In this document: in pieces, positions 10,143 through 19,897 of the stretch
Layout: each line of letters starts with the position of its first letter
Numbering within the stretch: the stretch's first letter is position 1
Assembly (NCBI GenBank): GCA_037178625.1
Contig: CM074129.1
Coordinates: forward strand, 3,844,001-3,908,000
Length of the DNA stretch: 64,000 nucleotides
Origin: Skeletonema tropicum
Lineage: Eukaryota > Bacillariophyta > Thalassiosirophyceae > Thalassiosirales > Thalassiosiraceae
Direction: 5' to 3'
The notes under the pieces: model-generated
What the model saw: the letters and a program-made list of their open reading frames with translations, nothing else
Database searches by the model: none
Told to the model about the DNA's origin: nothing
Position numbers and translations under genes: made by a program

Positions 10143-13100
10143 TGGGAATCAGAGTGAACAGGACAAGTGGGCCGGCAAGAAAGGCAAGAAGAAGCCCACG
10201 TATGCTGACGTTGTTTCTCGCAGCCAATCACAGTCACCTACATCAGCCCTGAAAACCAAGAACCAAGATCGATGAACTCACAATCGATAGTAAGGTATAT
10301 AGCCTATTAGTATAAGAGAATAACCTATCGATAGTGTGTAATATAGATTGACGGATCTTGGTGGGCGCAAGGGTTGGGGTCATCTCCACCATTATCTCCA
10401 GGAGAAGCCATTTCTGCAACACTTACTATCGATTGCGATAGTTGCTTTTATGAGCGCTGAAGAATCGAAGTTTAGCCCTGCGGGGGCGTCGGCTGATGAC
10501 GCCAGCAAGAATGCTGGTGCGGCCAACCAACAACGCAGTGGCAATAAGAACAAACAACAAAATAATGATGTCGCTTCCAATGCTGTATCGGTAACCGCCT
10601 CTTTAACATCAGCAGCAGCAGCATCAGGAGCTGTCACTCCAGGCAATGCCGGAGTTGAAGTTTTAAGCAACGAATCAATTGAATGCCCGGAACCCAATGC
10701 TCCAGAGAGTGATTGTGACGTTTACTGCAGCAATACTATGGAAGCGCTCCTCTTCGTTCAAACAAACAACAACGGCCACAATGAAAACTATCAGAGGAAG
10801 TTGAACACCACGCTAGTCATGGATTGCGGATCGTCTGTCGATCTTGTGAGTAATCCTGCCATCTTGAAAGAAATTTATGAATCGGATACGGAACTGACGA
10901 TCAGATGCAATGCTGGAGTAAAAACAACACGATACCGAGGCAAGCTTCCCGGTCTGGGTTGGGTTTGGCTTCTTTATGGCGGAGTCGCTAACATTCTCTC
11001 TCTGAGCCGGATGAAGGAGAGATTTAGAGTTACCTATGATAGTGTCAGCGGGAACTCCTTTAATGTGATCAAGAAGGACGGGAGAGTGGTGCGGTTTACT
11101 GAGAGAACCAACCGTCTATACTGTTTTGATATGCACGACAGAACTGAAGAGAGCACCATCCTCATCACTACAGTGGAAGACAACAAACTGAAGTTCTCTG
11201 GGCAGGACGTTGCAAAAGCTGATCAGGCGAGAATACTACAACAGCGTCTTGGTCGGCCATCCACGGCTGATTTCATTCGTTTCATTCAAAACAAGTTAAT
11301 CAAAAACTGCCCTGTGACTGCACAAGATGTCAGAAATGCGGAGATAATCTATGGCCCGGATTTGGGAAATCTAAAGGGCAATAACACCACCTCCTATTCG
11401 TGTGCAACACATTGAAATACCTCGACACATTATGGAGCACTACAAGAATGTAACACTCTCCGTTGACATTATGAAGGTTACGGGGATTCCTTTCCTCATG
11501 ACCATCTCCCAGCACATCAAATTTGGTACCGCTGGCAGACTTGCTACCATGAAAACGAGTCATATCATTGAACATTTTAAGAAAATCATCGGTCTATACA
11601 TCGTGAGAGGATTCCGTGTGAGGATCATGCTTGCTGACAATCAATTTGAATCGATGCGGGATGATATTGCTAACTTGCACGTCCAATTGCACATCGTTGC
11701 TAGGGACGAGCATGTTCCGGAAGTAGAGCGGTTCAACCGCACCATCAAGGAGAGAGTGAGAGCTAACTACAACATCCTTCCTTTCACTCACTATCCTCCA
11801 GTCTTGGTTGCCGAAATGGTGTTTGCTGCAGTGTTTTGGAGGAATATGTTCCCACTAAAAGGTGGAGTATCTCAAACTCAAAGTCCCGCTGAACTCATTG
11901 TGAATCGTTCTCTTGATGTTCATGCTCACTGCAAGGTTGGATTGGGAGACTACGTACAAACTCATGAAGAACATGACAATTCCATGGACAGTCGTACAAT
12001 TGGAGCTATCGCTCTTCGGCCAGCAGATGGAGACAACTCGTATTACTTCTTGAATCTTTCCACTGGACGCCGCATTCACCGTCGCAGCTTCACACCTCTG
12101 CCCATGCCGCAGGGGGTTATTGACCAAGTTCACCGTTTGGCACGTAGGCAAAAAGCATCCAAAAATCTTACCTTCACTAACAATGCCGGTGAAGACCTGG
12201 ACATCCTCTACGCTGACCTCGACCGTGATGAAGACGATCTACCACTTGATGAGGCGAACGCAGGAGTGAATGATGATGATGACGATGACAGCGATTATGA
12301 AGACAATGGCAGTGAAGGCACTGGAAATAGTATTGATGATGATGAAAGTGATGACGACAGCAACGATGGTAACTACTACAATGCTCTCAGAGAAGATGAT
12401 GACGATGAAGAAGATGACGATGAAGCTGAAGATGACGTCGAGTATGAAGTGACTGCAGCAGAGGCAACAGAGGATGCCATGACAGAAGAAGATGCACAAG
12501 AATCCGAGGAAAATGCAGGAGTGAATGATGACAATGCAGAACCGGAGGAAAATGCAGGAGTGAATGATGATAATAATAATACACCTGACTCTGACGACGA
12601 GGAAATCCCAGGAGTGGGTGACGACGAGGAAATCCCAGGAGTGGGTGATCATCTCGACAGTGCAGATGAAGATGAAGATGGCCATGATGTTGAAGACGTT
12701 GAAGATGAAGCAGACAATGGTCATCTCGAAACTGAAGATGACGCGGATGCGGATGAAGAGCGTACGTACAACAGGATGAGCTTGCGCAACCAGCCAAGGA
12801 AGAACTATGATGTGTTTGCCATGGAAGGCAGCGAAATACCTGACGATATTGAAATGGTAATGCTTACCCTCAATGATGACTGCGAGACAGGAGTGGAGGA
12901 AACAAAGCTTGATCCAGAGGAGTTTGAACTCGCACGGGTGACAGCTGAGTGTATGTTCCTGACGGGACACCTCGGCTGGAAGGAAGGCCTTGATAGTGAC
13001 GACATGCCTCTAAGTGAATATGCGTTTATGATGGAAGAAGTCACACTCGTCACCGAGCAAATGAACTGGAAAAAGGGGCTCAAAGTATTTAAACAACAAG

Positions 13101-13282
13101 GCAAGGAGGACCTGGAAGAAGAAGCCATCACGAAGGAGCTACAGCAAATACACGACATGCAGGGTTTCCAGCCTAAACACTGGTATGAAATGACAAAAGA
13201 AGAGAGAGCAAATGCACTCAACTATCTCATGTACTTGAAAGAGAAAAGAAATGGGATTATGAAATGGTGCGCGCAGCGATTT
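10143..13282 (+). mobile_element. Ty1/copia-type retrotransposon, truncated before reverse transcriptase
   Basis: Order seen: a possible Gag tail (10143-10275, Lys-rich KWAGKKGKKKPTYADVVSR), an aspartic protease motif, a GAG-pre-integrase-like segment, an integrase core with D, D and E, an acidic linker, and the first residues of the reverse-transcriptase region (NALNYLMYLKEKRNGIMK). Similarity stops at about 13282, and the next 15 kb belong to a different element. No RT, RNase H or 3' LTR follows. A frame change near 11380 separates protease from integrase. Layout (protease-integrase-RT) is copia, and the motif wording matches diatom copia elements as I know them. Confidence 0.8.
10348..11415 (+). 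CDS. copia polyprotein part 1: protease and GAG-pre-integrase
   Basis: 355 residues as read. After an Ala/Asn/Ser-rich N-terminus comes LVMDCGSSVDLVSN (near residues 167-180), the D-x-G active site of a retropepsin-type protease with Cys in place of Ser/Thr. NILSLS follows, then QQRLGRPSTADFIRFI and NCPVTAQDVRNAEIIYGPD, the conserved pre-integrase stretch of this copia type. The frame is lost near 11380 and the polyprotein continues in the overlapping frame at 11402. The indel may be decay, a sequencing error, or less likely programmed frameshifting. Confidence 0.75.
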   Translation: MTDLGGRKGWGHLHHYLQEKPFLQHLLSIAIVAFMSAEESKFSPAGASADDASKNAGAANQQRSGNKNKQQNNDVASNAVSVTASLTSAAAASGAVTPGNAGVEVLSNESIECPEPNAPESDCDVYCSNTMEALLFVQTNNNGHNENYQRKLNTTLVMDCGSSVDLVSNPAILKEIYESDTELTIRCNAGVKTTRYRGKLPGLGWVWLLYGGVANILSLSRMKERFRVTYDSVSGNSFNVIKKDGRVVRFTERTNRLYCFDMHDRTEESTILITTVEDNKLKFSGQDVAKADQARILQQRLGRPSTADFIRFIQNKLIKNCPVTAQDVRNAEIIYGPDLGNLKGNNTTSYSCATH

Positions 13283-13408
13283 GTGAGTGCATGTTGTGTA
13301 TGGTGTGAAGTGCGGCGCGGGCCCTCGGGGCCTGTTTTTTTTTGCGCAATGTACCCGTCTATTAATTTGCTCTGCAATGCTTGTTGTTGTAACATAAATT
13401 TGTCATGA
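11402..13408 (+). CDS. copia polyprotein part 2: integrase and acidic linker, truncated at RT
   Basis: The integrase core has its three acidic residues in context: LSVDIMKV (D), IMLADNQFE (D) and EHVPEVERFNRTIKE (E). Then comes a long Asp/Glu-rich linker with internal tandem repeats (ENAGVNDD, EEIPGVGD). The segment RTYNRMSLRNQPRKNY and then YLMYLKEKRNGIMK is where copia reverse transcriptase normally begins. The remaining 45 or so codons to the stop at 13408 have no copia character and come from the adjacent element, so the stop is accidental. The copy cannot retrotranspose on its own. Confidence 0.75.
   Translation: MQHIEIPRHIMEHYKNVTLSVDIMKVTGIPFLMTISQHIKFGTAGRLATMKTSHIIEHFKKIIGLYIVRGFRVRIMLADNQFESMRDDIANLHVQLHIVARDEHVPEVERFNRTIKERVRANYNILPFTHYPPVLVAEMVFAAVFWRNMFPLKGGVSQTQSPAELIVNRSLDVHAHCKVGLGDYVQTHEEHDNSMDSRTIGAIALRPADGDNSYYFLNLSTGRRIHRRSFTPLPMPQGVIDQVHRLARRQKASKNLTFTNNAGEDLDILYADLDRDEDDLPLDEANAGVNDDDDDDSDYEDNGSEGTGNSIDDDESDDDSNDGNYYNALREDDDDEEDDDEAEDDVEYEVTAAEATEDAMTEEDAQESEENAGVNDDNAEPEENAGVNDDNNNTPDSDDEEIPGVGDDEEIPGVGDHLDSADEDEDGHDVEDVEDEADNGHLETEDDADADEERTYNRMSLRNQPRKNYDVFAMEGSEIPDDIEMVMLTLNDDCETGVEETKLDPEEFELARVTAECMFLTGHLGWKEGLDSDDMPLSEYAFMMEEVTLVTEQMNWKKGLKVFKQQGKEDLEEEAITKELQQIHDMQGFQPKHWYEMTKEERANALNYLMYLKEKRNGIMKWCAQRFVSACCVWCEVRRGPSGPVFFCAMYPSINLLCNACCCNINLS
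13320..13332. repeat. GC-rich hairpin at the copia/element junction
   Basis: GGCCC-TCG-GGGCC forms a 5-bp stem with a 3-base loop, followed by a T run (13335-13343). Helitron termini carry short GC hairpins near their 3' end, but here orientation and end bases do not prove one. Confidence 0.5.
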
Positions 13409-13420
13409 TGACAAAATTAT
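13394..13420. repeat. dispersed palindrome, copy 1 (left edge)
   Basis: Arms ATAAATTTGTCAT and ATGACAAAATTAT around one central base. Not in an evident intron. Confidence 0.8.
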
Positions 13421-13496
13421 TCTGTGGATTTCGATTTGGATTTTTTTTGTAATGTATCCGTCTATAAAGTTGCTCTGCAATGCTTGTTGTTGTAAC

Positions 13497-13525
13497 ATAA
13501 ATTTGTTATGATGTCAAAATTATTT
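13497..13525. repeat. dispersed palindrome, copy 2 (left edge)
   Basis: ATAAATTTGTTAT then ATGTCAAAATTAT, a diverged copy of the one 102 bp upstream. Confidence 0.75.
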
Positions 13526-14519
13526 TGAATATTATAGTTCATTTGAATCTTTTATGGATGCAGCATCAAGTCAAGATAGGATAGAGGCCGAAGCCGTCAA
13601 GAATTGATGGCAAGACATTTGAATGGTTCTGTCATTGGCTACGAGTTAAATGGAGGGGAGTTTTGCTGTGCTACTCTTTAGAATATTTTAACGAGTTGGT
13701 CTCTCGCACTTATTTATTTTTTACTTCGCTACTATTTGATATTCACATGTACTTGTTCCAGCTAAGGCTTGTTACTGCATTTTTCATCAATATTGGTAGC
13801 GCTAGGCATAACTTTGATAGTTTTTCTAGATATCGACTCAGCAGTCACTTAGCGTTCGTCAGTTTTATGCCTTTGATTGGTTAGATCGGGTGTGCCGTTT
13901 TTGATACGATGTACATTATTGTCCCTGGAATGTTAGTTTCGTTTCGGGTCTCTTTGAAGTAGTACCATTTTGGTGTATGTATTGTTGTGCCATAGTGCCT
14001 CATTATATCTTCTTGCTTTGCCTCTCTTTCTTTCTCTATCCTTTTTGTAATAGCTATCTTTGCTCTTGTTTTGCTCTGTTGTTCTTCTATCATAAGATTT
14101 CGAAGTTGCGTTTTTGTATAGATTGGTAACTCCATTCCAAGGACAGTCTGTAAGGAGCTCCACTGGATATCCTTATTATTCTGTTTGTACATCTTGTTTG
14201 TTTGCTCTGGAGTGTAGCATTCCTTGGTAGGCTAGTGAGTGTGTGTTCATTATTTGTGTTAGGTGTTAGCAAGTACTCATTTCTACGTAGTTTGGAGCTT
14301 TTCATTTCTTTCCTGCTTTTGTGTGTTTCTCGTCATCTCGCCGATGTGATACACATGTTATTTGGCGTCATTTTGTTGGGCTTTTATGTTGCTTCTCATT
14401 TCACAGTTCTACTGTGTTCATTCTTGTTACTTGTTATGACATTTCTATATTCATCTTTAGATCTTAGCGTTCGACGACGATGTGTGAAACGTCCGATACA
14501 CCGTTACAAGCTGGTGTCC
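13526..14519. other. element non-coding region
   Basis: T-rich plus strand. Open frames are present on both strands but none has family-like features; the hydrophobic upstream part of the long frame starting 14202 is probably leader or intron. Confidence 0.35.
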
Positions 14520-15356
14520 ATGATCATGGCTCTCAGTAACTATAATTGCAACCCAGCGGGCAGCAATTTCTGTAATGTCAATGATTTATCATGGTCTAGT
14601 TCAAATCTTCACATCTTGGGCAACATCGACGTGTCAGTATTTTTCGGTCTTGATCGTAGATCGCTAAATGTGTTCCATGTATGCGGTGGCATCTTGATTC
14701 GAACCCAATTTGCTCGTCAGTTCGCTCTGAGGTATCGAGTGCTGGGTGACATAGCGTTTTGGCGCTTCTGGGATGTTGTTATCATGCAGTCCGGTTGGTA
14801 TGTACTAGAGGTGAAAAGATTTAATGATGTTTTCAATAAAGGTGTGTACTCTCACATTTGCTTAGTTAGGAGATTGCCTTCATCACTTTGCTCCAGCTGT
14901 TCCCAGATGATTCATCGTCGGAGATGTGTATTATGTTCTTTACATCGTGATTCTTTAAGCAGCTGTGATATTGTGTACAGCGCTATATCAGAAATTGACG
15001 TCTTTTTGCGTCATAAATACAACAAAGTAGGCATATACGGTGACAGGCCACGACGTGCTATGAGCTCTGCGGTCAAGTTCAGTAATGAACAAGTTCATCT
15101 TTTTCGGCATAAGCTTCAGTTTCTTCGTCGCATTATAGCAGTTAGAGATCCAGTAGCAGATATCCTTCTTCTTCTTTTAGATATCTACGCGTTGGCAACT
15201 TGCCTCTCTACATCTGTTCCTTTTGATTTTGATGCTCGCAATATACGTTCTGTTGCAGATCTTCTCGAGTCTCAAGTTAGGTATTTTCTGCAGTCATGTG
15301 TGCAGCCTCAAAGGATAGAAAGTCTATTTTCCGAAATTGACGAAGTTGCGCTTTAA
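14520..15356 (+). CDS. unrecognised element gene, about 278 residues
   Basis: The frame is open from 14202, but the part before the ATG at 14520 (second ATG 14526) is a T-rich hydrophobic stretch unlike the rest, so I start at 14520. The protein is Ser-, Arg- and Cys-rich and contains CSSCSQMIHRRRCVLCSLHR, a C-x2-C ... C-x2-C arrangement that could bind zinc. The C-terminal half (EQVHLFRHKLQFLRRIIAVR onward) looks helical. No family was recognised. It converges on the minus-strand gene ending at 15525, 168 bp away. Existence as a real gene is moderately supported by length only. Confidence 0.4.
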   Translation: MIMALSNYNCNPAGSNFCNVNDLSWSSSNLHILGNIDVSVFFGLDRRSLNVFHVCGGILIRTQFARQFALRYRVLGDIAFWRFWDVVIMQSGWYVLEVKRFNDVFNKGVYSHICLVRRLPSSLCSSCSQMIHRRRCVLCSLHRDSLSSCDIVYSAISEIDVFLRHKYNKVGIYGDRPRRAMSSAVKFSNEQVHLFRHKLQFLRRIIAVRDPVADILLLLLDIYALATCLSTSVPFDFDARNIRSVADLLESQVRYFLQSCVQPQRIESLFSEIDEVAL

Positions 15357-15524
15357 GTTAGTTCTTTGTTTTAATATTTAGCACTATAACTATTCGTAAT
15401 TGTCCCTGTATTGTACCAGTCCTTGTTAGGCTCACACTCTTGGATCTTCTGGCACACAGTCATAGTAATTCGTTCTACGTTCGATGCTGTGATTTTCCCC
15501 ATATTGTACCAGTTCCGGTTGTTC

Positions 15525-18500
15525 TCATTCACTTGGATTTTCTGGCACGTAGTAATAGTAATTCGTGGTACTGTCGTTTTGAAGTTCAGTGCTGGTGGTT
15601 TTCGCTAGAATTGTCAAAGCTGGCAGCTCTCCTTCTTCTCCAAGTACTTCTGTGCTCCAGTCTGTACCCATCGCACTGATAAGTGTGACCTGAATGTTTA
15701 GCGTTTCTGCAAAATTGAGCATCTTATCACGTACAGTAATTGTGTCTGAGCCGTAGTTGTTTTCCCAGTCCTTCCACATCTGCCTCTCTTTCTTGTTCAA
15801 GCCGATTCTACCAACGTCTCTGCTGTACTCATTTTTTTTTCTGTTTTTTGCGTTTTTGTACGCATTATCCAATACTTCTCTCATTGTAGTAATGTCGCTT
15901 TTGTAGTCACCTAGAATCATCCCAGCCAAGTGTTCATCGTAGTACTTTTGTTCTTGTCCGTAGTTCTCATTGCCATCAACAATTACTGTAGTAAAATAGT
16001 TTTTGAGGTCCTGTACCAATGACAATTGATCTTCCTCGGATAGAGCATTCCAATTCAGTCCCAAATCCATCATTCGTTTGCTAACAAATGTCTTGTCATC
16101 CTCGTCGTTACCAGTAGTTCCCACTTCATGACTGGTAGTCACAGTAATCAACGCTTGCTCGTCGTCCACTGGATCTTCTTTCTCTTCCTCTTGTTGTTTT
16201 TCGCTGTCTTTCTCTTCCTCTTGTTGTTTTTCGCTGTCTTTCTCATCCACTGAGTCAATATTTTCCTGCGTTGCATTTGTAGGCTTTGCTTTCTTGCTTG
16301 CTCCGTCGGGTGTTTCGGCTGCCTTCCTCTTCTTCTTTTTCTTGTACTTTTCGTTGATGGCCGCTATCAAATCATTATTCTCCATCATAATACCGCCTTC
16401 ATATGTCTCTCCATCAAACATAGCATTGCAAACGTCACTTAAGTTCCTTGCTCCCTGTCCGCCAGTGATGTCTTCCAATTTCATAGGTGTTGGCTTGTCG
16501 TTTTTAGCTGATGCCTTCTTCGTACAGAACTGGTTCGAGAGAGGTGCGTCTTCTCTTTCATGAAACTCAATATCACCGAGTTCTAGCTTTGCCACTTCCA
16601 ACGCGTCCTCCTGGTTTTTTGATAACACGTCACATGTCATCCTAATACGCATGGTGCCACCGAACAATAACAATAATGCTAGTTCGAGGTTCTTTGGGGT
16701 CTCGGTTCGCTTGCTGTTGAACAGTTTCGGCCATGTTCTAATATCATTTCCTCCCTTCAAGGACTGCATAGCAGAAGCGAAAGCTTTCCGAACTCTGTCA
16801 TCGCTTCTTTGTTCAGATTTGGTTTCAGTCAGATACCTTTTGAATTGTTTCGGAAAGAGCTCACTGTTTTTGTTCGTGAAATGAATCTCGGCAATACTTG
16901 AGTTTAGCCCATATTTCTCGTAAATTTCCAAGAACTCGTACACCAATTGTAATCTCATCATCTCACCCAATCCATTCTTGTTGTATGTTTTCTGAACGCT
17001 TTGTTCCAATTCTTTCTTCTTCTGGAGGTTATTTCGTCCTTGCTTGTCGAAGTACGAATAGCCAATGATCTGTACCATCGCTATTGCACGTACAGTCAAC
17101 AAACCGTAGCAGCGAGCTATGGTATAGAAGTGTAAACTTGATTAGATTTGTCGCGACATAAAAATGCATTGACGACAAATTTATTCTTGGTTGCTGCTTA
17201 CCTAGACATTCTTTCACAACCTTCTCTCCCATATTTGAAAGTTCCCGACTGAGCGAATCCAAGGCCTGTTGGAGTAGGTCGAGGTTGTTGTTCATGTTTG
17301 CCGCTATCATCCATTCTGTAATGAAGTGTAGGACAGTCAGGTCGATGCTCTTCTCTGAATCTGGATCGAACAACTCTGGCAAATCCAATCCCAATTTTTC
17401 AGCGAGTTTCTCGTTCAGCTTTACCATAGGTTTGTTAGTGTTGCCGTAGAATTTGTTACATAGGAGTAACGCCCGCTTCTCCCTCTCTGAGAAGCTCATG
17501 ACTGTCGCATTGGCAGTTCCAATTAGTTCAGACATTGCTCTCTTCACACTCTTCGCTTCTGCATTTAGCATAGCTGTGTTTGCGTTCATCCATGCAGGCA
17601 AGTCGATCCTAGCGTCTGTGTCTTCCTCTTTGAAGTGTAGTGTGGACAGTACTCGTTTGAGAGGTTCTCCAAACGGAGATGAGTCGTTGACATAGTCGTT
17701 CAGTATGTTGTTTGATTGAAAAGCACCATCTTTCGGGTCGAGAATATCTTTGTTGGACTTCTCCTCGATTTCCTCGCCATCGCAGTAGAACGAACCGTCA
17801 GACTTTTGTGCGATTTTGTTTTTGTCGGGTGAAAACCTGATTGCTACTTGAGAGTACCTAATAGCTAGTGTTGCTTGAGACGATGCATGTTTTTCATCTG
17901 CAATTGTCTTACTAATGGAGAGTAGTAGCTGCCTCTCGAGTGTCTTTGCTGTAGCAAGCTCTGTTGCTTGTAATTTGGACCCGAGTACGTCGACATATAT
18001 CGGAGTTTGGAAATGAGTGACCAGTGATGTACTACCAGCGTGTAGTTCTTCCAATGGGTCAACTGACTCAACGCCTATATCTTGACCTGTCAAGAAATGA
18101 TCTTCCCCTCTCCTCGCAATCTTGATGGGTGAATCATGTCTGGGTTTGCATTTAAACAGAGCAGATGCACCAGTGATTACGCGATGATTGCCTTCAACGC
18201 TAGCCCAAAAGAACGACAAGGCGCTACTGAATGCATCGCGGAATATCAACATGCCATCGACCCCATCTCTGTCAGCTGCTTGAACCCTGTCTTCCTCTCC
18301 TTTTTTGAACCATCCGTTCTTTCTTGCGATACGGAGTAGTGTTTTTTGACCGTTCACTGTTGTAACATCAGCTTTAAGAGCTTCCTTGATCTCGGTACTT
18401 TCGATCGATGCTTTGCGGATAGTTGCTATAAAATTTGTTACAGCTTCGTTCACTGCAAATGGACTCACACTCATTTTACCTGATTTGTTTACTCCATTAA

Positions 18501-19214
18501 GAGCAGTTTCAAAGGCCGACACAGTTTCGCTTAATTCCTGTGGATGAATTGCATTGTGACAATGAATACAAGATTGGGTTGTTAGTGACATGAACGTAAT
18601 AAATTTGAACTCATTACATTTTTATTTCGACTGTCCTCTTCGAGTTAGTTCAGAATAATTTTGCTGTCAACACAAATTTATTTTGAAACGACGCAGTTTT
18701 GAACACTTACATAGCTATTGAAGTCCTTTTTGTCGAAGCCAGATTTACAACAGAAATAAGCGACCATTTTGTCGTTGCTGAATGATTTCATTTCTGTTTC
18801 TGAATGCGTTGTAAAGGATTTTAGTAGAGTGTCAATCCTCTTGTCTTGTGGAGCTGCCTGGTTAACGTTCAGGTTGATTATGTTGCCGTCTGTAATGTTG
18901 ACGAAACACAATACAACACCAAAAGCCATGTGCACTGTTGATGCTTTGGTAACGTGCGAATCGAACAGATCCTTCCTCTCCTTTTCGTTGATATCTAATG
19001 TAGCGATGTGCTCGTTGACATTCTTGCTGGGTTTGATGGACGACGCTTCCGTGTTGTTGATGGGCTTGTTTGCAGCGGTGTCGGCAACACATTCAGCAGC
19101 ATCATTTGGCGGCATGGTCGCCGTCGTTGTGGTGGCATCTTGGTTGGAATCGTCGTTTGCAGCTTTTTTTGTATTAGCTTCGACGGCGGCGGAAGCTCTT
19201 GTTGTTGTTGTCAT
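15525..19214 (-). CDS. unrecognised three-exon element protein, about 1131 residues
   Basis: Spliced as 19214-18711, 18537-17202 and 17080-15525. Both introns have GTAAG donors and AG acceptors, and the frame is kept (phases 0 and 1; 3396 nt in total). The N-terminus is Thr/Ala/Asn-rich and low-complexity. The middle is helical. Exon 3 carries a Lys-rich probable nuclear signal (KKKKKRKAAETPDGASKKAK) and a duplicated EKDSEKQQEEE tract. The last 80 residues (from MLNFAETLNIQVTLIS) faintly recall the end of OTU domains carried by some Helitrons, but no D-G-x-C active site was found, so I do not call a protease. Introns contain three copies of the element palindrome. It diverges from the gene at 19898, sharing a 683-bp upstream region. 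Confidence 0.6.
17143..17184. repeat. dispersed palindrome, copy 3 (intron 2 of the minus gene)
   Basis: AGATTTGTCGCGACAT ... GACGACAAATTTATT, about 20 nt inside the donor site. The spacer is longer than in other copies. Confidence 0.65.
18598..18627. repeat. dispersed palindrome, copy 4 (intron 1 of the minus gene)
   Basis: AATAAATTTG ... TACATTTTTATTT. It has the same layout as the copy at 28368-28400, including the TACATTTTTATT right arm. Confidence 0.7.
18651..18687. repeat. dispersed palindrome, copy 5 (intron 1 of the minus gene)
   Basis: Reverse orientation: CAGAATAATTTTGCTGTC then AACACAAATTTATTTTG. It is the second copy in the same intron. Confidence 0.75.
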
Positions 19215-19897
19215 GATGATGTTATGTTTTTTGATGTTTTTTTTTTGTTATGTTTGCGCTTCGATATCGTAGCTGGTCGGTGCTGCGCTGTCTCGCTCTT
19301 GTGTCTGGCTGGAAGTTCGGTGATGCGATGATGTGGTGTCTTCTTGAAGTTCCTTAGAAGGAATGATGATGTCAGTTTGATCATGACACATCAGGATATT
19401 TTACACGTAGGAATTAGTATTGTTTTTATAAGCCATTCTCAAAAAAAAAAATTGTCCGATAATTTATCCGATTTACTTTGTAAGGTGTGTATTGTGTTAC
19501 ATTTTATCTGCAACAAGACAATAGGGCTATTAGAGCACAGCTAGATCGCTCTGATGATGTGTTTTTCTTCACGTCTTTTGCCCATCACAGTTCTCTATAT
19601 CTGTCAAGTTGACACTGATATTCTGTCCGCGTGTTCTTCTTCGTGTCATCTATTGGTGATGATGTGGTCAAATATTCTGCACGTGCACGTGTGTTCTCTG
19701 TGGTATCTGTTGGTGATGATGTGGTCGAAGTCGATATTTTGTAAGATATTTCAACATAGGAATCAATATATGTTGCCTTGGTCTGCTTCATTTTGCTTCT
19801 GGCAGTATTTTTCGCCTTTCCTCAACAACATTGTTTTTGACCTCTCATATTTTTTTGTCAAAATATTATTCAATTCGATTACTACTCTGCCATTACT
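19215..19897. promoter_or_regulatory. divergent intergenic region, probable bidirectional promoter
   Basis: It lies between the start of the minus gene (19214) and the plus gene (19898). A near-repeat of TTGGTGATGATGTGGTC occurs at about 19653 and 19709. No gene was recognised inside. The promoter role is inferred from position only. Confidence 0.45.

Larger units (their letters stand above)
13335..13525. repeat. 102-bp tandem duplication carrying two palindromes
   Basis: Unit 1 (13335-13423) and unit 2 (13441-13525) share AATGTAYCCGTCTAT, TTGCTCTGCAATGC and TTGTTGTTGTAACATAAAT. Each includes one copy of the element's palindrome (13394-13420 and 13497-13525). Confidence 0.85.

Noticed and set aside
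12239..12970. Minus-strand frame of 243 codons opposite the copia linker
   Set aside because: It is the complement of an Asp/Glu-rich GAT/GAA repeat tract and encodes only Ile/Val/His runs, so it is a shadow.
15525..15780. Possible OTU protease in the C-terminus of the minus-strand element gene
   Set aside because: Only a vague resemblance of the last strands; no D-G-x-C motif and no clear catalytic His.
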